A stretch of DNA of 64,000 nt from Gammaproteobacteria bacterium (GCA_021325575.1 JAJPGW010000013.1:1-64000); one strand, 5' to 3'. Positions 48,712 to 58,938 are shown, counted from the first letter of the stretch. Translations and numbers: made by a program. The notes: generated by a model from the letters alone, not told the origin.

Positions 48712-49016
48712 AGCAGCTCATTACTTTTTTTCTTATTCTGGGTTGTTACGCAACGGTTGCATTAGCTGAATTAAAAGATCCCACGCGCCCGGCCGCCGCC
48801 TTGCAAAATGCGGAAAATGGCCTTCAACCCTTAATTCTGAATGAGATCATCACCAACGATCATCAGGTCGCAGTGATTAATGGTGTTGTCTTGCGGGTAG
48901 GAGATGAAATTGAAGGCAATAAGGTTACAAAAATCGACACAAATAGTGTGCAGCTTAATGGCATAAATGATAGAATTACGTTGTTTTTAACTATTCCAAT
49001 AAAACAAGCACCTTAG
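48708..49016 (+). CDS. mshK: MSHA biogenesis protein MshK (PilP-like)
   Basis: 102 residues from ATG 48708, overlapping the mshJ stop; a longer frame upstream was rejected. Signal peptide (QLITFFLILGCYATVALA) followed by LKDPTRPA and the family core VINGVVLRVGDEIEGNKV. Links the inner-membrane complex to the secretin. Confidence 0.87.
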   Translation: MKQLITFFLILGCYATVALAELKDPTRPAAALQNAENGLQPLILNEIITNDHQVAVINGVVLRVGDEIEGNKVTKIDTNSVQLNGINDRITLFLTIPIKQAP

Positions 49017-49029
49017 GACAGAGTCATCT

Positions 49030-50841
49030 ATGGAAAGATGTTTGCAAAAAATTCGTTTAATCACCCTGATTTTATTTCTGTTTGTATTAGGCTGCAGCAA
49101 TACTTGCACTCAGCCACCGTATTATCCAACACCCCTAGAACAAACCCATCAAGCCTTGCAAAATGGAATTGCCAATGACAAATTATTGTATGGCGGTTGC
49201 AATCCCAGCATTAACGGTAAAAAATTTTACGTGCCACGCAATGTCAGTAATGCCTTAATTCCGAAAATGGCTGGATCAAACTCCTATCAAATGGCGAATA
49301 CGGAACGCCGGTTTAATATTACCGCCGATAAAATTCCTGCTAAATCGTTTTTTATGAGTTTAGTCGAAGGGACACGTTATAACATGGTGGTGAGTCCCAA
49401 TATAACAGGCTATATCACCTTGCAATTAAAAGATGTCACGGTGCACGAAGCCATGGAAGCGGTACGCGATGCTTATGGCTACGAATATCGACGAACGGCA
49501 TATGGTTATGAAGTGTTGCCCGAAGAATTGCAGTCGCAAATTTTTAATGTGAACTATATCAATATGGAACGCATCGGCAAAACTTATACCAATGCGACCT
49601 CCGGACAAATTAGTGAACAAGTCACTGGCTTTACCAGTGGTTCAGGCGGCAGCACCAACCAATTAAATCTGAAATCGCCAGAAGATGCGAGTGGTGCTAC
49701 GGTTAAAACCAAATCTGACATTGATTTTTGGCATGGATTGGATGCGACGTTAACTTCCATGCTCAGTCCTTCGCCAGGGCATTCTGTCGTAGTGAACTCG
49801 ACAGCGGGCGTTGTGATGGTCAGAGCGTTCCCTTCCGAATTACATCGAATTTCGCGCTACTTAGATCGCATTCAAGCTAACTTGAATCGACAAGTTATTC
49901 TCGAGGCGAAAGTCTTAGAAGTTCAATTAAATAACGAATTTCAAGCGGGAATTGACTGGAATTTGTTTGGCAGAGGCCAGCCGCCTACCGTTGATCCTGT
50001 CACCGGTGAAGTGATCAGTTCCGGTGGCGCCTCACAATCTAGTTTCAGGACATTTGAAAATACCGATCTCAAAGATTTTAATAATATTTTTACTTTAAAC
50101 ATCAAAGGCGATTTTGGTGCATTAATTAAATTGTTGCAAACACAAGGCAATGTGCAAGTACTTTCTAGCCCGCGTATCGCAACCGTCAATAATCAAAAAG
50201 CGGTGATTAAAGTAGGGCAGGATGAATTTTTTGTGACGGGTGTTTCAACCAATAATTTCGTGACGGCAAATGCAACGGTCCCCACTCAGGATGTCAGTTT
50301 GACCCCATTCTTTTCAGGCGTCACGCTGGACGTGATTCCGCAAATAAGCAAAAGCGGTGAAATTGTACTGCATATTCACCCAACTGTTAGCGTTGTCAAA
50401 ACTCAACAAAAAGAAATTCAATTGGGTACGGTTTCAAATCCCAGTGGAACAGGAACCTCTCCGAATATCTTGTCGTTGCCGTTGGCCTTAAGCACCATAC
50501 GCGAATCGGATAATGTGGTGCATGCCCACAACGGTCAAATTATTGTTATCGGCGGATTGATGCAAAATACCGTCCAAGAAGAAGTCGCGGGTGTTCCCTG
50601 GGCTTCGAAAATTCCTTTTATCGGCGCGGCATTTAGACGGACCCAACAAATTGCAACAAAAAGCGAACTTGTTATTTTGCTGCGACCTGTGCTTGCAACC
50701 AACTGTGCTGAAGAAAAAGATATGGAGAGAACGGACCAACGATTTGGTACACTAGATCGTGGGTATCATGTGGGTGGTTTTCCAGAAGTCTTTGGAACGG
50801 AAGGAGAAAGGGAGCCATTTGATGTATCTCGAGCATTTTAA
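49030..50841 (+). CDS. mshL: MSHA secretin MshL
   Basis: 603 residues. Outer-membrane channel through which the pilus emerges. Lipoprotein-type start ending FVLGC, an N domain with DVTVHEAMEAVRDAYGYEYRR, then the secretin core VQVLSSPRIATVNNQKAVIKVG and the end signature IIVIGGLMQ...VPFIGAAFR-like IPFIGAAFRRT. Length and order are typical. A poorly conserved Ser/Gly/Thr segment lies near 190-225. Confidence 0.95.
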   Translation: MERCLQKIRLITLILFLFVLGCSNTCTQPPYYPTPLEQTHQALQNGIANDKLLYGGCNPSINGKKFYVPRNVSNALIPKMAGSNSYQMANTERRFNITADKIPAKSFFMSLVEGTRYNMVVSPNITGYITLQLKDVTVHEAMEAVRDAYGYEYRRTAYGYEVLPEELQSQIFNVNYINMERIGKTYTNATSGQISEQVTGFTSGSGGSTNQLNLKSPEDASGATVKTKSDIDFWHGLDATLTSMLSPSPGHSVVVNSTAGVVMVRAFPSELHRISRYLDRIQANLNRQVILEAKVLEVQLNNEFQAGIDWNLFGRGQPPTVDPVTGEVISSGGASQSSFRTFENTDLKDFNNIFTLNIKGDFGALIKLLQTQGNVQVLSSPRIATVNNQKAVIKVGQDEFFVTGVSTNNFVTANATVPTQDVSLTPFFSGVTLDVIPQISKSGEIVLHIHPTVSVVKTQQKEIQLGTVSNPSGTGTSPNILSLPLALSTIRESDNVVHAHNGQIIVIGGLMQNTVQEEVAGVPWASKIPFIGAAFRRTQQIATKSELVILLRPVLATNCAEEKDMERTDQRFGTLDRGYHVGGFPEVFGTEGEREPFDVSRAF

Positions 50842-51727
50842 ATTTTCAGAGTTGCCATTTTCCTTAACACCGGATGTGGATTTTTATTGTGATTTAAAAG
50901 GGCATCAGGAGGCTTTAAATACGCTGATATTTTCGCTGCAGAGTGGCGAAGGCTTTATCAAAATTATCGGCGAAGTGGGCTCAGGCAAAACCTTGCTTTG
51001 CAGAAAATTGCTAAGCAGTCTGGATGACACATTCGTCACCGCATATATTCCGAATCCCGATTTAAATCCCACCGAATTACGACGCGCATTGTTACGCGAA
51101 CTGGGTGTTGAACCACAGCTCTTGCAAGACCAACATGAATTACTGACCGCGATCAATAATCGCCTTCTTGAATTGCACACCTTAAAAAAACACGTGGTCC
51201 TTTTGATTGATGAAGCGCAAGCCTTACCGGTTGAAAGTCTCGAAGCGCTGCGCTTACTCACCAATCTTGAAACCGAAAAAAATAAATTGCTCCAAGTTGT
51301 TTTATTCGGGCAGCCGGAACTCGATGAACACATTAATCGGCCTAATTTGCGCCAGTTAAAACAACGTATTACGTTTTCTTATTATTTGCCGCAAATGTCG
51401 CGCGAAGAACTGGATATTTATCTTTTCCATCGATTAGCGATTGCGGGACATACTTTGGGGACATTATTTACCGAAAAAGCGCGCCACCTTTTATTTCAAT
51501 CCAGTAATGGAATTCCGCGTATTGTTAATATCCTATGTCATAAAGCATTATTGGTTGCCTATGGACGTGGTGATGGTCGCGTGAATCACAAAGCCATGTT
51601 AAATGCGATTCAGGATACGGAAAGTGCCATGAAAATAAATTATAATTTGTTAATCACGGTCACCGTCATTTTAGGTATGGTGGTCGGAATCGTTTTTATT
51701 TTTTATCTTTATAACGGAATCATTTGA
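50822..51727 (+). CDS. mshM: MshM, ExeA-type AAA ATPase
   Basis: 301 residues from ATG 50822 (GGGAG upstream), inside the end of mshL. Begins YLEHFKFSELPFSLTPD as in ExeA/MshM. Walker A GEVGSGKT is at 50-57, Walker B VVLLIDEAQAL near 124; a C-terminal membrane helix (about 280-300) follows. Likely helps assemble or energise the secretin. Confidence 0.94.
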   Translation: MYLEHFKFSELPFSLTPDVDFYCDLKGHQEALNTLIFSLQSGEGFIKIIGEVGSGKTLLCRKLLSSLDDTFVTAYIPNPDLNPTELRRALLRELGVEPQLLQDQHELLTAINNRLLELHTLKKHVVLLIDEAQALPVESLEALRLLTNLETEKNKLLQVVLFGQPELDEHINRPNLRQLKQRITFSYYLPQMSREELDIYLFHRLAIAGHTLGTLFTEKARHLLFQSSNGIPRIVNILCHKALLVAYGRGDGRVNHKAMLNAIQDTESAMKINYNLLITVTVILGMVVGIVFIFYLYNGII

Positions 51728-52968
51728 TGAGTTTAATCAATCAAATGTTAAAAGATTTAGAAAACCGTTCCAAATCCGGTAATCGGCAGACCGTTCGCGT
51801 ATCGGGTATTCGCTATTCATCGTATTCTCATTCGGGATTTAAATTTTACTGGATCGTGCTGGTTTTTTTACTGGGATTGGCCATTTATGCGGGTTGGAAA
51901 AAAATTCCTTTTCATCATGCGCCAAAAAGAATTCTTTCAATGCATCTTGCTACTTTGACGGAAAAAATTCATTCGAATCCCGTATCGATACCGCATTCTG
52001 TTCCGACAGTATTAACGAGTATTACTTTGCAAATCCAGGATAAAATCACATCCCTCAGACTTTCGCTGACACAAGATACTTTATATCGCGTGGATACCGA
52101 CATCAAACAAAATAAAATTATTCTTTTTTTAGATCATGCGCATGCCATTTCAGGGTTGCCGCCCATCAATTATTCGAATAGTGCGATCAAAAATATCGAA
52201 ATGATGAATGAAGCCAATGGCGATTTAAAAATTATTTTGACCTTGAATGCGAATTCAGAGTTGAATCAACTGACCATGAATGAATCGGGAAAATATCCTG
52301 AACTTAACATGGATTTAACCTATCAACCTGAAATAACTACAGATAAACCGATTCATGAAAACCCAGTCATTTCACAAAAAACTATTAATTTTAAAAAAAT
52401 TTATACCAACCTGACAGTGCAAGAAACCTATCAGCAAGCGATTAATTTTATAGGGGTTGGAAAATATCCCATTGCCATCGATATTTTAAAAAATATCGTC
52501 GATAAAAATCCAACTTATGCTGCTGCGCGTGAAACCTTGTGTGAGCTATTGCTACAACAAGGCGACAGAAAGAGCGCAAATTATTTTGTAATGGCCGGAT
52601 TAAAGCTGCAACCGGATTATCTCCCCTTTGTTGAATTTCGCGCGCACATTCTTGCAGATGAAAACAAACCCAAAGAAGCACTGAGTCTCTTGGAATCATT
52701 CTCTCCTTCAATTGTCGAAAATCCAAATTATCACGCATTTATTGCGGCTCTCTATCAACGGATTGGTGACGCTAATATGTCGGCCAAATTATATGAACAG
52801 CTTTTACATGTCGATTCAGAAAAAGCCGTCTGGTGGGTAGGATTAGGGATAGCACTGGAATCTCAGGGCCGAATGCATGAAGCCGCAGGTGCGTATGCGC
52901 GAGCAAGTCATTGCGATGGTTTAACGCCTGAACTCAGTGCCTATATTTCAACACGCTTGCTGGGGTGA
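51727..52968 (+). CDS. mshN: MshN, TPR-containing pilus assembly protein
   Basis: 413 residues from ATG 51727, overlapping the mshM stop (TGATG). The start MSLINQMLKDLENR is characteristic of MshN; one membrane segment (about 39-58). The C-terminal 140 residues contain tetratricopeptide repeats (YPIAIDILKNIVDKNP, KPKEALSLLESF, and a later AAGAYARA). Confidence 0.9.
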   Translation: MSLINQMLKDLENRSKSGNRQTVRVSGIRYSSYSHSGFKFYWIVLVFLLGLAIYAGWKKIPFHHAPKRILSMHLATLTEKIHSNPVSIPHSVPTVLTSITLQIQDKITSLRLSLTQDTLYRVDTDIKQNKIILFLDHAHAISGLPPINYSNSAIKNIEMMNEANGDLKIILTLNANSELNQLTMNESGKYPELNMDLTYQPEITTDKPIHENPVISQKTINFKKIYTNLTVQETYQQAINFIGVGKYPIAIDILKNIVDKNPTYAAARETLCELLLQQGDRKSANYFVMAGLKLQPDYLPFVEFRAHILADENKPKEALSLLESFSPSIVENPNYHAFIAALYQRIGDANMSAKLYEQLLHVDSEKAVWWVGLGIALESQGRMHEAAGAYARASHCDGLTPELSAYISTRLLG

Positions 52969-52974
52969 CGACCT

Positions 52975-54687
52975 ATGGCAACAAAAAGAATTCAATTTGG
53001 CAAGATCTTGCTTGATAATCAGTTAATCACTGAACAGGAATTAGAAGCGGCTATCAAACGCCAACAATCCACTGGCGAACGATTAGGACAAGTGCTAATC
53101 GATATGGGCCTCGTCAAAGAAGAGCAATTACTGCAATTACTGTCTCAACAATTAAATATACCGTTTGTTGATTTAAGAAATTATTCGTTTGATCCCAATG
53201 TGGTAGGCGCTTTATCTGAATTTTCCGCTCGTCGTTACCGTGCGATTGTTTTAAATCATGATGAACAAGGTTATCTCGTCGCCATGGTAGATCCGCTGGA
53301 TTTATTAGCGATCGATGAAATCGAACGCGAATTAAAAGAGCCCGTGCGCACAGCGTTAGTGAAAGAAGTGGATTTTCTGAGTGTCGTGGATATGTTGTAC
53401 CGCCGCACCGGTGAAATCAGCACACTCGCTGAAGAATTATCCGCCGAATTAAAACCCAATGATTATGATGTCACACAATTAGGAGCAGGATTTACTTCTT
53501 CCGATGCACCTGTCGTCAAATTATTACAAAATATTTTTGAAGATGCCGTTCAAATCAACGCATCGGATATTCATATCGAACCGGATGAAAACGTACTGCG
53601 TATCCGTCAACGCATTGATGGCGTTTTGCATGAACACGTCATGAAAGAAAAGCAAATTGCTCAGGCATTGACACTGAGACTGAAATTAATGGGCGGTTTA
53701 AATATTGCTGAAAAAAGGCTGCCGCAAGATGGACGATTCAGCATAAAAGTCCGAAACCGAAACTTTGATGTGCGTTTATCGACGATGCCTGTGCAGTATG
53801 GCGAATCGGTAGTGATGCGTTTACTTGATCAATCGGCTGAAATTTTAAAACTAGACCAGATCGGCATGCCCAAAAATATGTTATCGCGTTTACGAAGAGT
53901 TTTTTCCTATCCCAATGGGATTATTTTAGTGACCGGTCCTACGGGTAGCGGTAAAACGACCACATTGTATGGTGTTTTAAGTGAATTAAACAAAACTGAA
54001 AATAAAATCATTACGGTCGAAGATCCGGTTGAATATCGTTTACCTCGCATCAATCAGATTCAAATACAACCGAAAATTGATTTAACCTTTGCCCGCATTC
54101 TGCGTTCTGTTTTAAGACAAGATCCTGACATTATCATGATCGGTGAGTTGCGGGATCAAGAATCCGTTTCAATTGCTTTGCGTGCTGCCATGACAGGGCA
54201 TTTGGTGTTATCGACATTACATACCAATGATGCGATGAGCAGTGCAGTGCGATTGATTGATATGGGCGCGGCAGGGTATCTGGTTGCAACGGTATTGCGG
54301 GCCATTCTCTCACAACGGCTCGTTAGACGCATTTGTGATAATTGCAAAGAGGATTACACACCCACTCCCCATGAATTAGCCTGGCTTGCGTCCATCAAAA
54401 ATTTTTCTTATACAGGAAATCCCTTTAAACATGGCATCGGTTGCACGTATTGTCACAACACAGGTTATAAAGGACGTGTTGGTGTGTTTGAGTTACTGGA
54501 AATGACACCGCCACTCATTGACTCGTTACGAGATAATGATACAAGATTATTTAGCCAATTAGTTACTGATGATCCGGATTATAAACCGTTAGTTACCCAA
54601 GGTCTGGAACTTGCCGTGAAAGGGGTAACAACGATTAGCGAAGTCATTCGAATTATAGGTGAAAGTATAGAATCCAATAAGGATTAA
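52975..54687 (+). CDS. mshE: MshE, pilus extension ATPase with cyclic-di-GMP-binding N-domain
   Basis: 570 residues. GspE/PilB-type hexameric motor. Walker A GPTGSGKT is at 321-328, the Asp box RQDPDIIMIGELRD at 381-394, and a zinc tetracysteine at 454, 457, 490 and 493. The MshEN motif at 36-59 (RLGQVLIDMGLV...L...L..Q) keeps all conserved positions of the 24-residue cyclic-di-GMP-binding consensus, so assembly is probably gated by that messenger. Confidence 0.96.
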   Translation: MATKRIQFGKILLDNQLITEQELEAAIKRQQSTGERLGQVLIDMGLVKEEQLLQLLSQQLNIPFVDLRNYSFDPNVVGALSEFSARRYRAIVLNHDEQGYLVAMVDPLDLLAIDEIERELKEPVRTALVKEVDFLSVVDMLYRRTGEISTLAEELSAELKPNDYDVTQLGAGFTSSDAPVVKLLQNIFEDAVQINASDIHIEPDENVLRIRQRIDGVLHEHVMKEKQIAQALTLRLKLMGGLNIAEKRLPQDGRFSIKVRNRNFDVRLSTMPVQYGESVVMRLLDQSAEILKLDQIGMPKNMLSRLRRVFSYPNGIILVTGPTGSGKTTTLYGVLSELNKTENKIITVEDPVEYRLPRINQIQIQPKIDLTFARILRSVLRQDPDIIMIGELRDQESVSIALRAAMTGHLVLSTLHTNDAMSSAVRLIDMGAAGYLVATVLRAILSQRLVRRICDNCKEDYTPTPHELAWLASIKNFSYTGNPFKHGIGCTYCHNTGYKGRVGVFELLEMTPPLIDSLRDNDTRLFSQLVTDDPDYKPLVTQGLELAVKGVTTISEVIRIIGESIESNKD

Positions 54688-54693
54688 TCGGAC

Positions 54694-55920
54694 ATGCCGA
54701 CATTTAATTTCGAAGGCCGCAATCCTGAAGGCAAATTAATGATAGGTAAACGCCTATCGCAATCAGCGGACACGTTAAGCGCGCAATTGTTAAAAGAACG
54801 TATCACGCCGATACGTATTACACCGATTAATGCAGAAACGGATTATTTGGATGCAATCAAGGGTTTTTTTAGCGGCGGGAAAGTGAGCCTCGAAGAATTA
54901 GGGCTCTTTTCACGTCAAATGCATGCACTCGTGAAAACCGGTGTTCCTATTACCGCGGCTTTAAGACAGCTAGCCGAAAATGCTCGCAGCGCCAGGATGG
55001 CAAATGCATTATATGGCATTGTAGAAAAACTAGAAGGCGGTCAAGATTTAGTAACTGCTATGAGTGCGTATCCCAAAATCTTTACTCCTATTATGATCAG
55101 CATGGTCAGGGTAGGACAAAGTAGCGGACGACTGGACGAAGCCTTTTTACGACTCAATCAATATCTCGAATTAGAAGCCAGCGGAATGAAGCGTGTCAAA
55201 GCAGCCTTGCGCTATCCTGCCGTGGTTTTTGTTTCAGTGATTTGTGCAATTATTTTTATTAATATTCTCGTCATTCCCACTTTTTCTAAAATATTCACCC
55301 AGGCGAATCTGGAGTTGCCGACAGCGACGCGTATTATGATTGCTATTTCGCAATTTTTTGTCGAACAATGGCCTTATCTTTTAGTTGCGCTTGCCATCAT
55401 CGTGGGCTCATTGATTTATTATTTTCGCACCCCGCGGGGAAAATATAACTGGTATCGTTATCAATTTAAGATACCGGGATTTGGCGATGTTTTGCGACGG
55501 ACAGTATTGCTGCGATTTTCACAAGCGTTTGCAATTACCATTGAATCAGGCATCCCCTTGTTAGAAGGGCTTACCTTAGTCGCGCACACCATTAATAACA
55601 CCTACGCAGAACAAGAAATTCTAGACATGTGTGAATCGATTCGCCACGGTAATAATCTCACGCAATCTGCGGCGGGTTCAAAATTATTTACTCCATTGGA
55701 ACTGCAAATGCTCTCCGTCAGTGAAGAAACGGGCGAACTCAGCCAAATGCTGAACGAGGTTGCAAATTATTACCGAAGAGAGGTAGATTATGATTTGAAG
55801 CGATTAAATGATATGATAGAACCGATGTTAATAGTGTTATTGGCCATTGTGGTTTTGATACTCGCCTTCTCAGTGTATCTACCCATCTGGGACATGGTGA
55901 AAATGGCTCATCACGGATAA
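54694..55920 (+). CDS. mshG: MshG, inner-membrane platform protein
   Basis: 408 residues. GspF/PilC family, with two homologous domains ([18 protein letters not shown] and [18 protein letters not shown]) each ending in membrane helices, plus a C-terminal helix ([20 protein letters not shown] region). Six bases after mshE; partner of the MshE motor. Confidence 0.96.
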   Translation: MPTFNFEGRNPEGKLMIGKRLSQSADTLSAQLLKERITPIRITPINAETDYLDAIKGFFSGGKVSLEELGLFSRQMHALVKTGVPITAALRQLAENARSARMANALYGIVEKLEGGQDLVTAMSAYPKIFTPIMISMVRVGQSSGRLDEAFLRLNQYLELEASGMKRVKAALRYPAVVFVSVICAIIFINILVIPTFSKIFTQANLELPTATRIMIAISQFFVEQWPYLLVALAIIVGSLIYYFRTPRGKYNWYRYQFKIPGFGDVLRRTVLLRFSQAFAITIESGIPLLEGLTLVAHTINNTYAEQEILDMCESIRHGNNLTQSAAGSKLFTPLELQMLSVSEETGELSQMLNEVANYYRREVDYDLKRLNDMIEPMLIVLLAIVVLILAFSVYLPIWDMVKMAHHG

Positions 55921-55934
55921 ACAAGGATGTGACT

Positions 55935-56303
55935 ATGAAGCAGACTATTCAAGGTTTCACGTTAATCGAACTCGTTATTGTTATTATCATTCTCGGAATT
56001 TTGGCCGCGGTTGCTGTGCCTAAATTTATTGATCTTTCCACGGATGCCAAAGCCGCTGCTACCAATGGGGTTGCCGCCGCATTGTCATCTGCCAATTCCA
56101 TTAACTATATTTCGCGAAAAGAAAATGCCACTAAAGGTGTGGCCGTTGCCAACTGTACTGATGTTGCGAGTGCCTTGCAGGGTGGATTGCCTACTGGATA
56201 TACCATCACGTCAGCCACTGTAGCAGTGGATGTGACGGTGACCTGTACTTTAACAGGATTAAGCTCAACCACCGCAACCTTTACCGCAACTGGCATCACA
56301 TGA
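55935..56303 (+). CDS. major-type type IV prepilin, MshA/MshB-like, copy 1
   Basis: 122 residues from ATG 55935 (AAGGA upstream). Leader MKQTIQG, then [29 protein letters not shown] single disulfide pair is likely (NCTDV and TCTLTG), as in MshA. Probably a structural pilus subunit. Confidence 0.92.
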   Translation: MKQTIQGFTLIELVIVIIILGILAAVAVPKFIDLSTDAKAAATNGVAAALSSANSINYISRKENATKGVAVANCTDVASALQGGLPTGYTITSATVAVDVTVTCTLTGLSSTTATFTATGIT

Positions 56304-56315
56304 GGATTGAATAGC

Positions 56316-56681
56316 ATGAAGCAACAAGGTTTTACCTTAATTGAATTAATCGTTGTCATTATTCTATTGGGAATTTTGGCTGCGGTTGCAGTTCCCAAAT
56401 ATATCGACCTATCAACCGACGCTCAAATAGCAGCAACCAGCGCCATGGCGGCCTCGTTGTCCTCTGCCAATAGTGTTAATTATGCTGCTAGAACATTAAA
56501 TTCCTCTAATGGGGTTGCTATTTCGAATTGTACGAACGTTGCAAATGCTTTACAAACAACAATCTTACCAACAGGTTATTCCATTACATCAGCAGCAATT
56601 GCAGTCAATGTGACTGTGTTATGCACGTTAAACGGACCCTTATCGACGACAGCGGTGTTTTCTGGAACTGGCATCAACTAA
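56316..56681 (+). CDS. major-type type IV prepilin, MshA/MshB-like, copy 2
   Basis: 121 residues from ATG 56316. Leader MKQQG, then [28 protein letters not shown]. Clearly a tandem duplicate of copy 1: same cysteine pair and same middle ([10 protein letters not shown] versus SLSSANSVNY), more divergent near the end. Ends 8 bases inside the convergent DAHP synthase gene. Confidence 0.92.
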   Translation: MKQQGFTLIELIVVIILLGILAAVAVPKYIDLSTDAQIAATSAMAASLSSANSVNYAARTLNSSNGVAISNCTNVANALQTTILPTGYSITSAAIAVNVTVLCTLNGPLSTTAVFSGTGIN

Positions 56682-57720
56682 TTTGTTTTCGGCGTAATTT
56701 TATCGATTCTGAAAATAATTTTAAGATAGCATTCGTTTCTATCCACGAAATGCATTCATCTGTAATGCTTTGACCATAATTCAGAGGAATTCCTGGTTGC
56801 AAAGTTTGTTTTCCTGCGACTAAATTACTTTCTAGCATCACGCCAAAAATGATTTCAGAACCGTTTTGAATTTGCAGAGCGAGGGTTTCTGCAACTTTGC
56901 GCTGATGTTGATAACCATTCGAACTATTTCCATGACTGCAATCAACCATGAGTTTTGCAACCAGTTGCTGTTTTTTTAATAATTCGGCAGCGTCTAAAAT
57001 ATTTTTTTCTTCAAAATTAGGCCCTGTTTGGGACCCGCGTAAAATAATGTGGCAGGAACGATTACCGGGTGTTCGGACAATGCTGGGCGTGCCGTGCTGA
57101 TTAATGCTGATAAAATGATGTGAGTGTGCAGCCACATTCACTGCATCAATCGCGATTTTGATATTGCCATCGGTTGTATTTTTAAATCCAACTGGCATTG
57201 CGAGTCCGGATGCCAATTCACGATGCAATTGACTGGAAGAAGTGCGCGCGCCGATCGCAGACCAGGTAATTAAATCCTGCAAATAATGCGGAATAATTGT
57301 ATCCAAAAATTCTGTCGCTGTCGGCACGCCAAGCGTATTCAAATCCAGCAATAATTTTCTCGCAATCCGTAAACCGTTATTAATATCATAACTTTCATCT
57401 AAAAAAGGATCGCGTATCAATCCTTTCCAACCCATTGTGGTTCTCGGTTTTTCAAAATAAACCCGCATCACAATAAAAATTTCTTGGCGATAAACTTTTT
57501 GCGCTTCTTGCAATAAATTTGCATATTCCAGCGCGGCTTTAGGATCATGAATAGAGCAGGGCCCAACGATTACCAACAAACGATCATCTAATCCGCGCAT
57601 AATGCGATCAACAACATGTCGTGCGAGCGCAACGGTTTTTTCTGCATCCGGCGAATTGGGAAATTCTTGGACTAAAACATGCGGAGTCAGCAGCGGTTGG
57701 TGATCAATAATTGTATTCAT
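56674..57720 (-). CDS. 3-deoxy-7-phosphoheptulonate synthase, class I
   Basis: 348 residues. Condenses phosphoenolpyruvate and erythrose 4-phosphate, the first step of aromatic amino-acid synthesis. VGPCSIHDPKAALEYA, EKPRTTMGWKGLIRDP, GARTSSSQLHRELASGL and DCSHGNSSNGY are the class I (AroF/G/H) signatures. Which feedback type it is cannot be told. The start has a weak ribosome site. Confidence 0.96.
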   Translation of the reverse strand: MNTIIDHQPLLTPHVLVQEFPNSPDAEKTVALARHVVDRIMRGLDDRLLVIVGPCSIHDPKAALEYANLLQEAQKVYRQEIFIVMRVYFEKPRTTMGWKGLIRDPFLDESYDINNGLRIARKLLLDLNTLGVPTATEFLDTIIPHYLQDLITWSAIGARTSSSQLHRELASGLAMPVGFKNTTDGNIKIAIDAVNVAAHSHHFISINQHGTPSIVRTPGNRSCHIILRGSQTGPNFEEKNILDAAELLKKQQLVAKLMVDCSHGNSSNGYQHQRKVAETLALQIQNGSEIIFGVMLESNLVAGKQTLQPGIPLNYGQSITDECISWIETNAILKLFSESIKLRRKQIS

Positions 57721-57826
57721 GGAATGAAATGCGTAAATCTTAAAAAATTATCTTTATCTTTTTCTACGAGATAATTACTATTTAACACATCTGGAATAAG
57801 CTAGCAAATAATTCAAGGAGATTTAT

Positions 57827-58756
57827 ATGCACGATGCAAAGACTGTTCATTTATTAGGGTATGCAACGGGTTTAGCTGGAGCAGATCCCCGAAGCAGCGA
57901 AGGCCCTAAAGTGTTGCAACAGTCTCCCTATTTTCAGGCGTTATCAACAGAAATCGATTTAATCTGGGATGGCATGATTGAATCTCCCTCTGATAAAAAT
58001 ATCTCCAAACTCGAATTGATTACCACGTGCGTACAAAAATTAGCAAACAAGACCTACGATTACACCAAAGCTAAAAAGTTTTTTACAGTTCTAGGCGGCG
58101 ATCATTCATCCGCAATTGGTACCTGGAGCGGTGTCTCGAACGCCTTATCAGGCCCGCTAGGATTGATTTGGATCGATGCCCACATGGATAGCCACACACC
58201 GCATACTTCGCTGACAGGCAATATTCATGGCATGCCTTTGGCGTGTCTTTTAGGATATGGTACTTCTTCATTGACGACGATTATGAATAATCGACCTAAG
58301 GTCAAACCTGAAAATATCTGCCTGATTGGCGTACGAAGTTTTGAACGCGGTGAAGCAGCGCTCTTAAAAGAACTCAATGTAAAAATATTTTTCATGGAAG
58401 AAATCCGTCAACGCGGATTACAGGCTGTGATGCAAGATGCGCTCAAAATTGTTAAAAAAGATACCGCAGGCTATGGTATTAGTCTGGATATAGATGGTAT
58501 TGATCCATCCGAAGCACCCGGCACAGGTTCGCCTGTTCCAAATGGTTTAAATGCTAATGATTTATGTCAGGCGCTACACCAAATCGAAAACGACCCTCAA
58601 TTCCTCGGTATGGAAATCGTCGAATTCGATCCCTCCAAAGATAAAGATCATAAAACCGAAAAATTAATTCCTGAGCTTTTTGCCAGTATGATATTAGCAA
58701 AAAAAAAGGCTAATACTGCCAAGCATTGCTTACACTTAGACCCGGTTTCTGTTTGA
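57827..58756 (+). CDS. rocF: arginase
   Basis: 309 residues. Manganese hydrolase of arginine to ornithine and urea. Metal ligands are His93 (GGDHSS), Asp117, His119 and Asp121 (WIDAHMDSH), then SLDIDGIDPSEAPGTGSP. AAGGAG lies before ATG. Other ureohydrolases (agmatinase, formimidoylglutamase) share the fold; the GTGSPVPNGL loop favours arginase. Confidence 0.87.
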   Translation: MHDAKTVHLLGYATGLAGADPRSSEGPKVLQQSPYFQALSTEIDLIWDGMIESPSDKNISKLELITTCVQKLANKTYDYTKAKKFFTVLGGDHSSAIGTWSGVSNALSGPLGLIWIDAHMDSHTPHTSLTGNIHGMPLACLLGYGTSSLTTIMNNRPKVKPENICLIGVRSFERGEAALLKELNVKIFFMEEIRQRGLQAVMQDALKIVKKDTAGYGISLDIDGIDPSEAPGTGSPVPNGLNANDLCQALHQIENDPQFLGMEIVEFDPSKDKDHKTEKLIPELFASMILAKKKANTAKHCLHLDPVSV

Positions 58757-58865
58757 CGGGTTAGCCACAGGATCAAGGAGTTGCGAATCATAGGGTACCC
58801 TATCATCGAGGCGCGCCCATTTTTTATATTTTTTCATTTTCAATTCAATAAGTTATAATATCTTT

Positions 58866-58894
58866 TTCACAGAAAATATCACATTAATTATGCT
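58866..58894 (+). promoter_or_regulatory. candidate promoter for the DUF924 gene
   Basis: TTCACA (58866-58871), a 17-base spacer and TATGCT (58889-58894), about 45 bases before the ATG at 58939. Five of six and four of six consensus positions match. Confidence 0.4.
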
Positions 58895-58938
58895 ATTCTG
58901 AAAATAAGAGGAGCAGAAAAAAAGAGGGGTGGTTGCTC

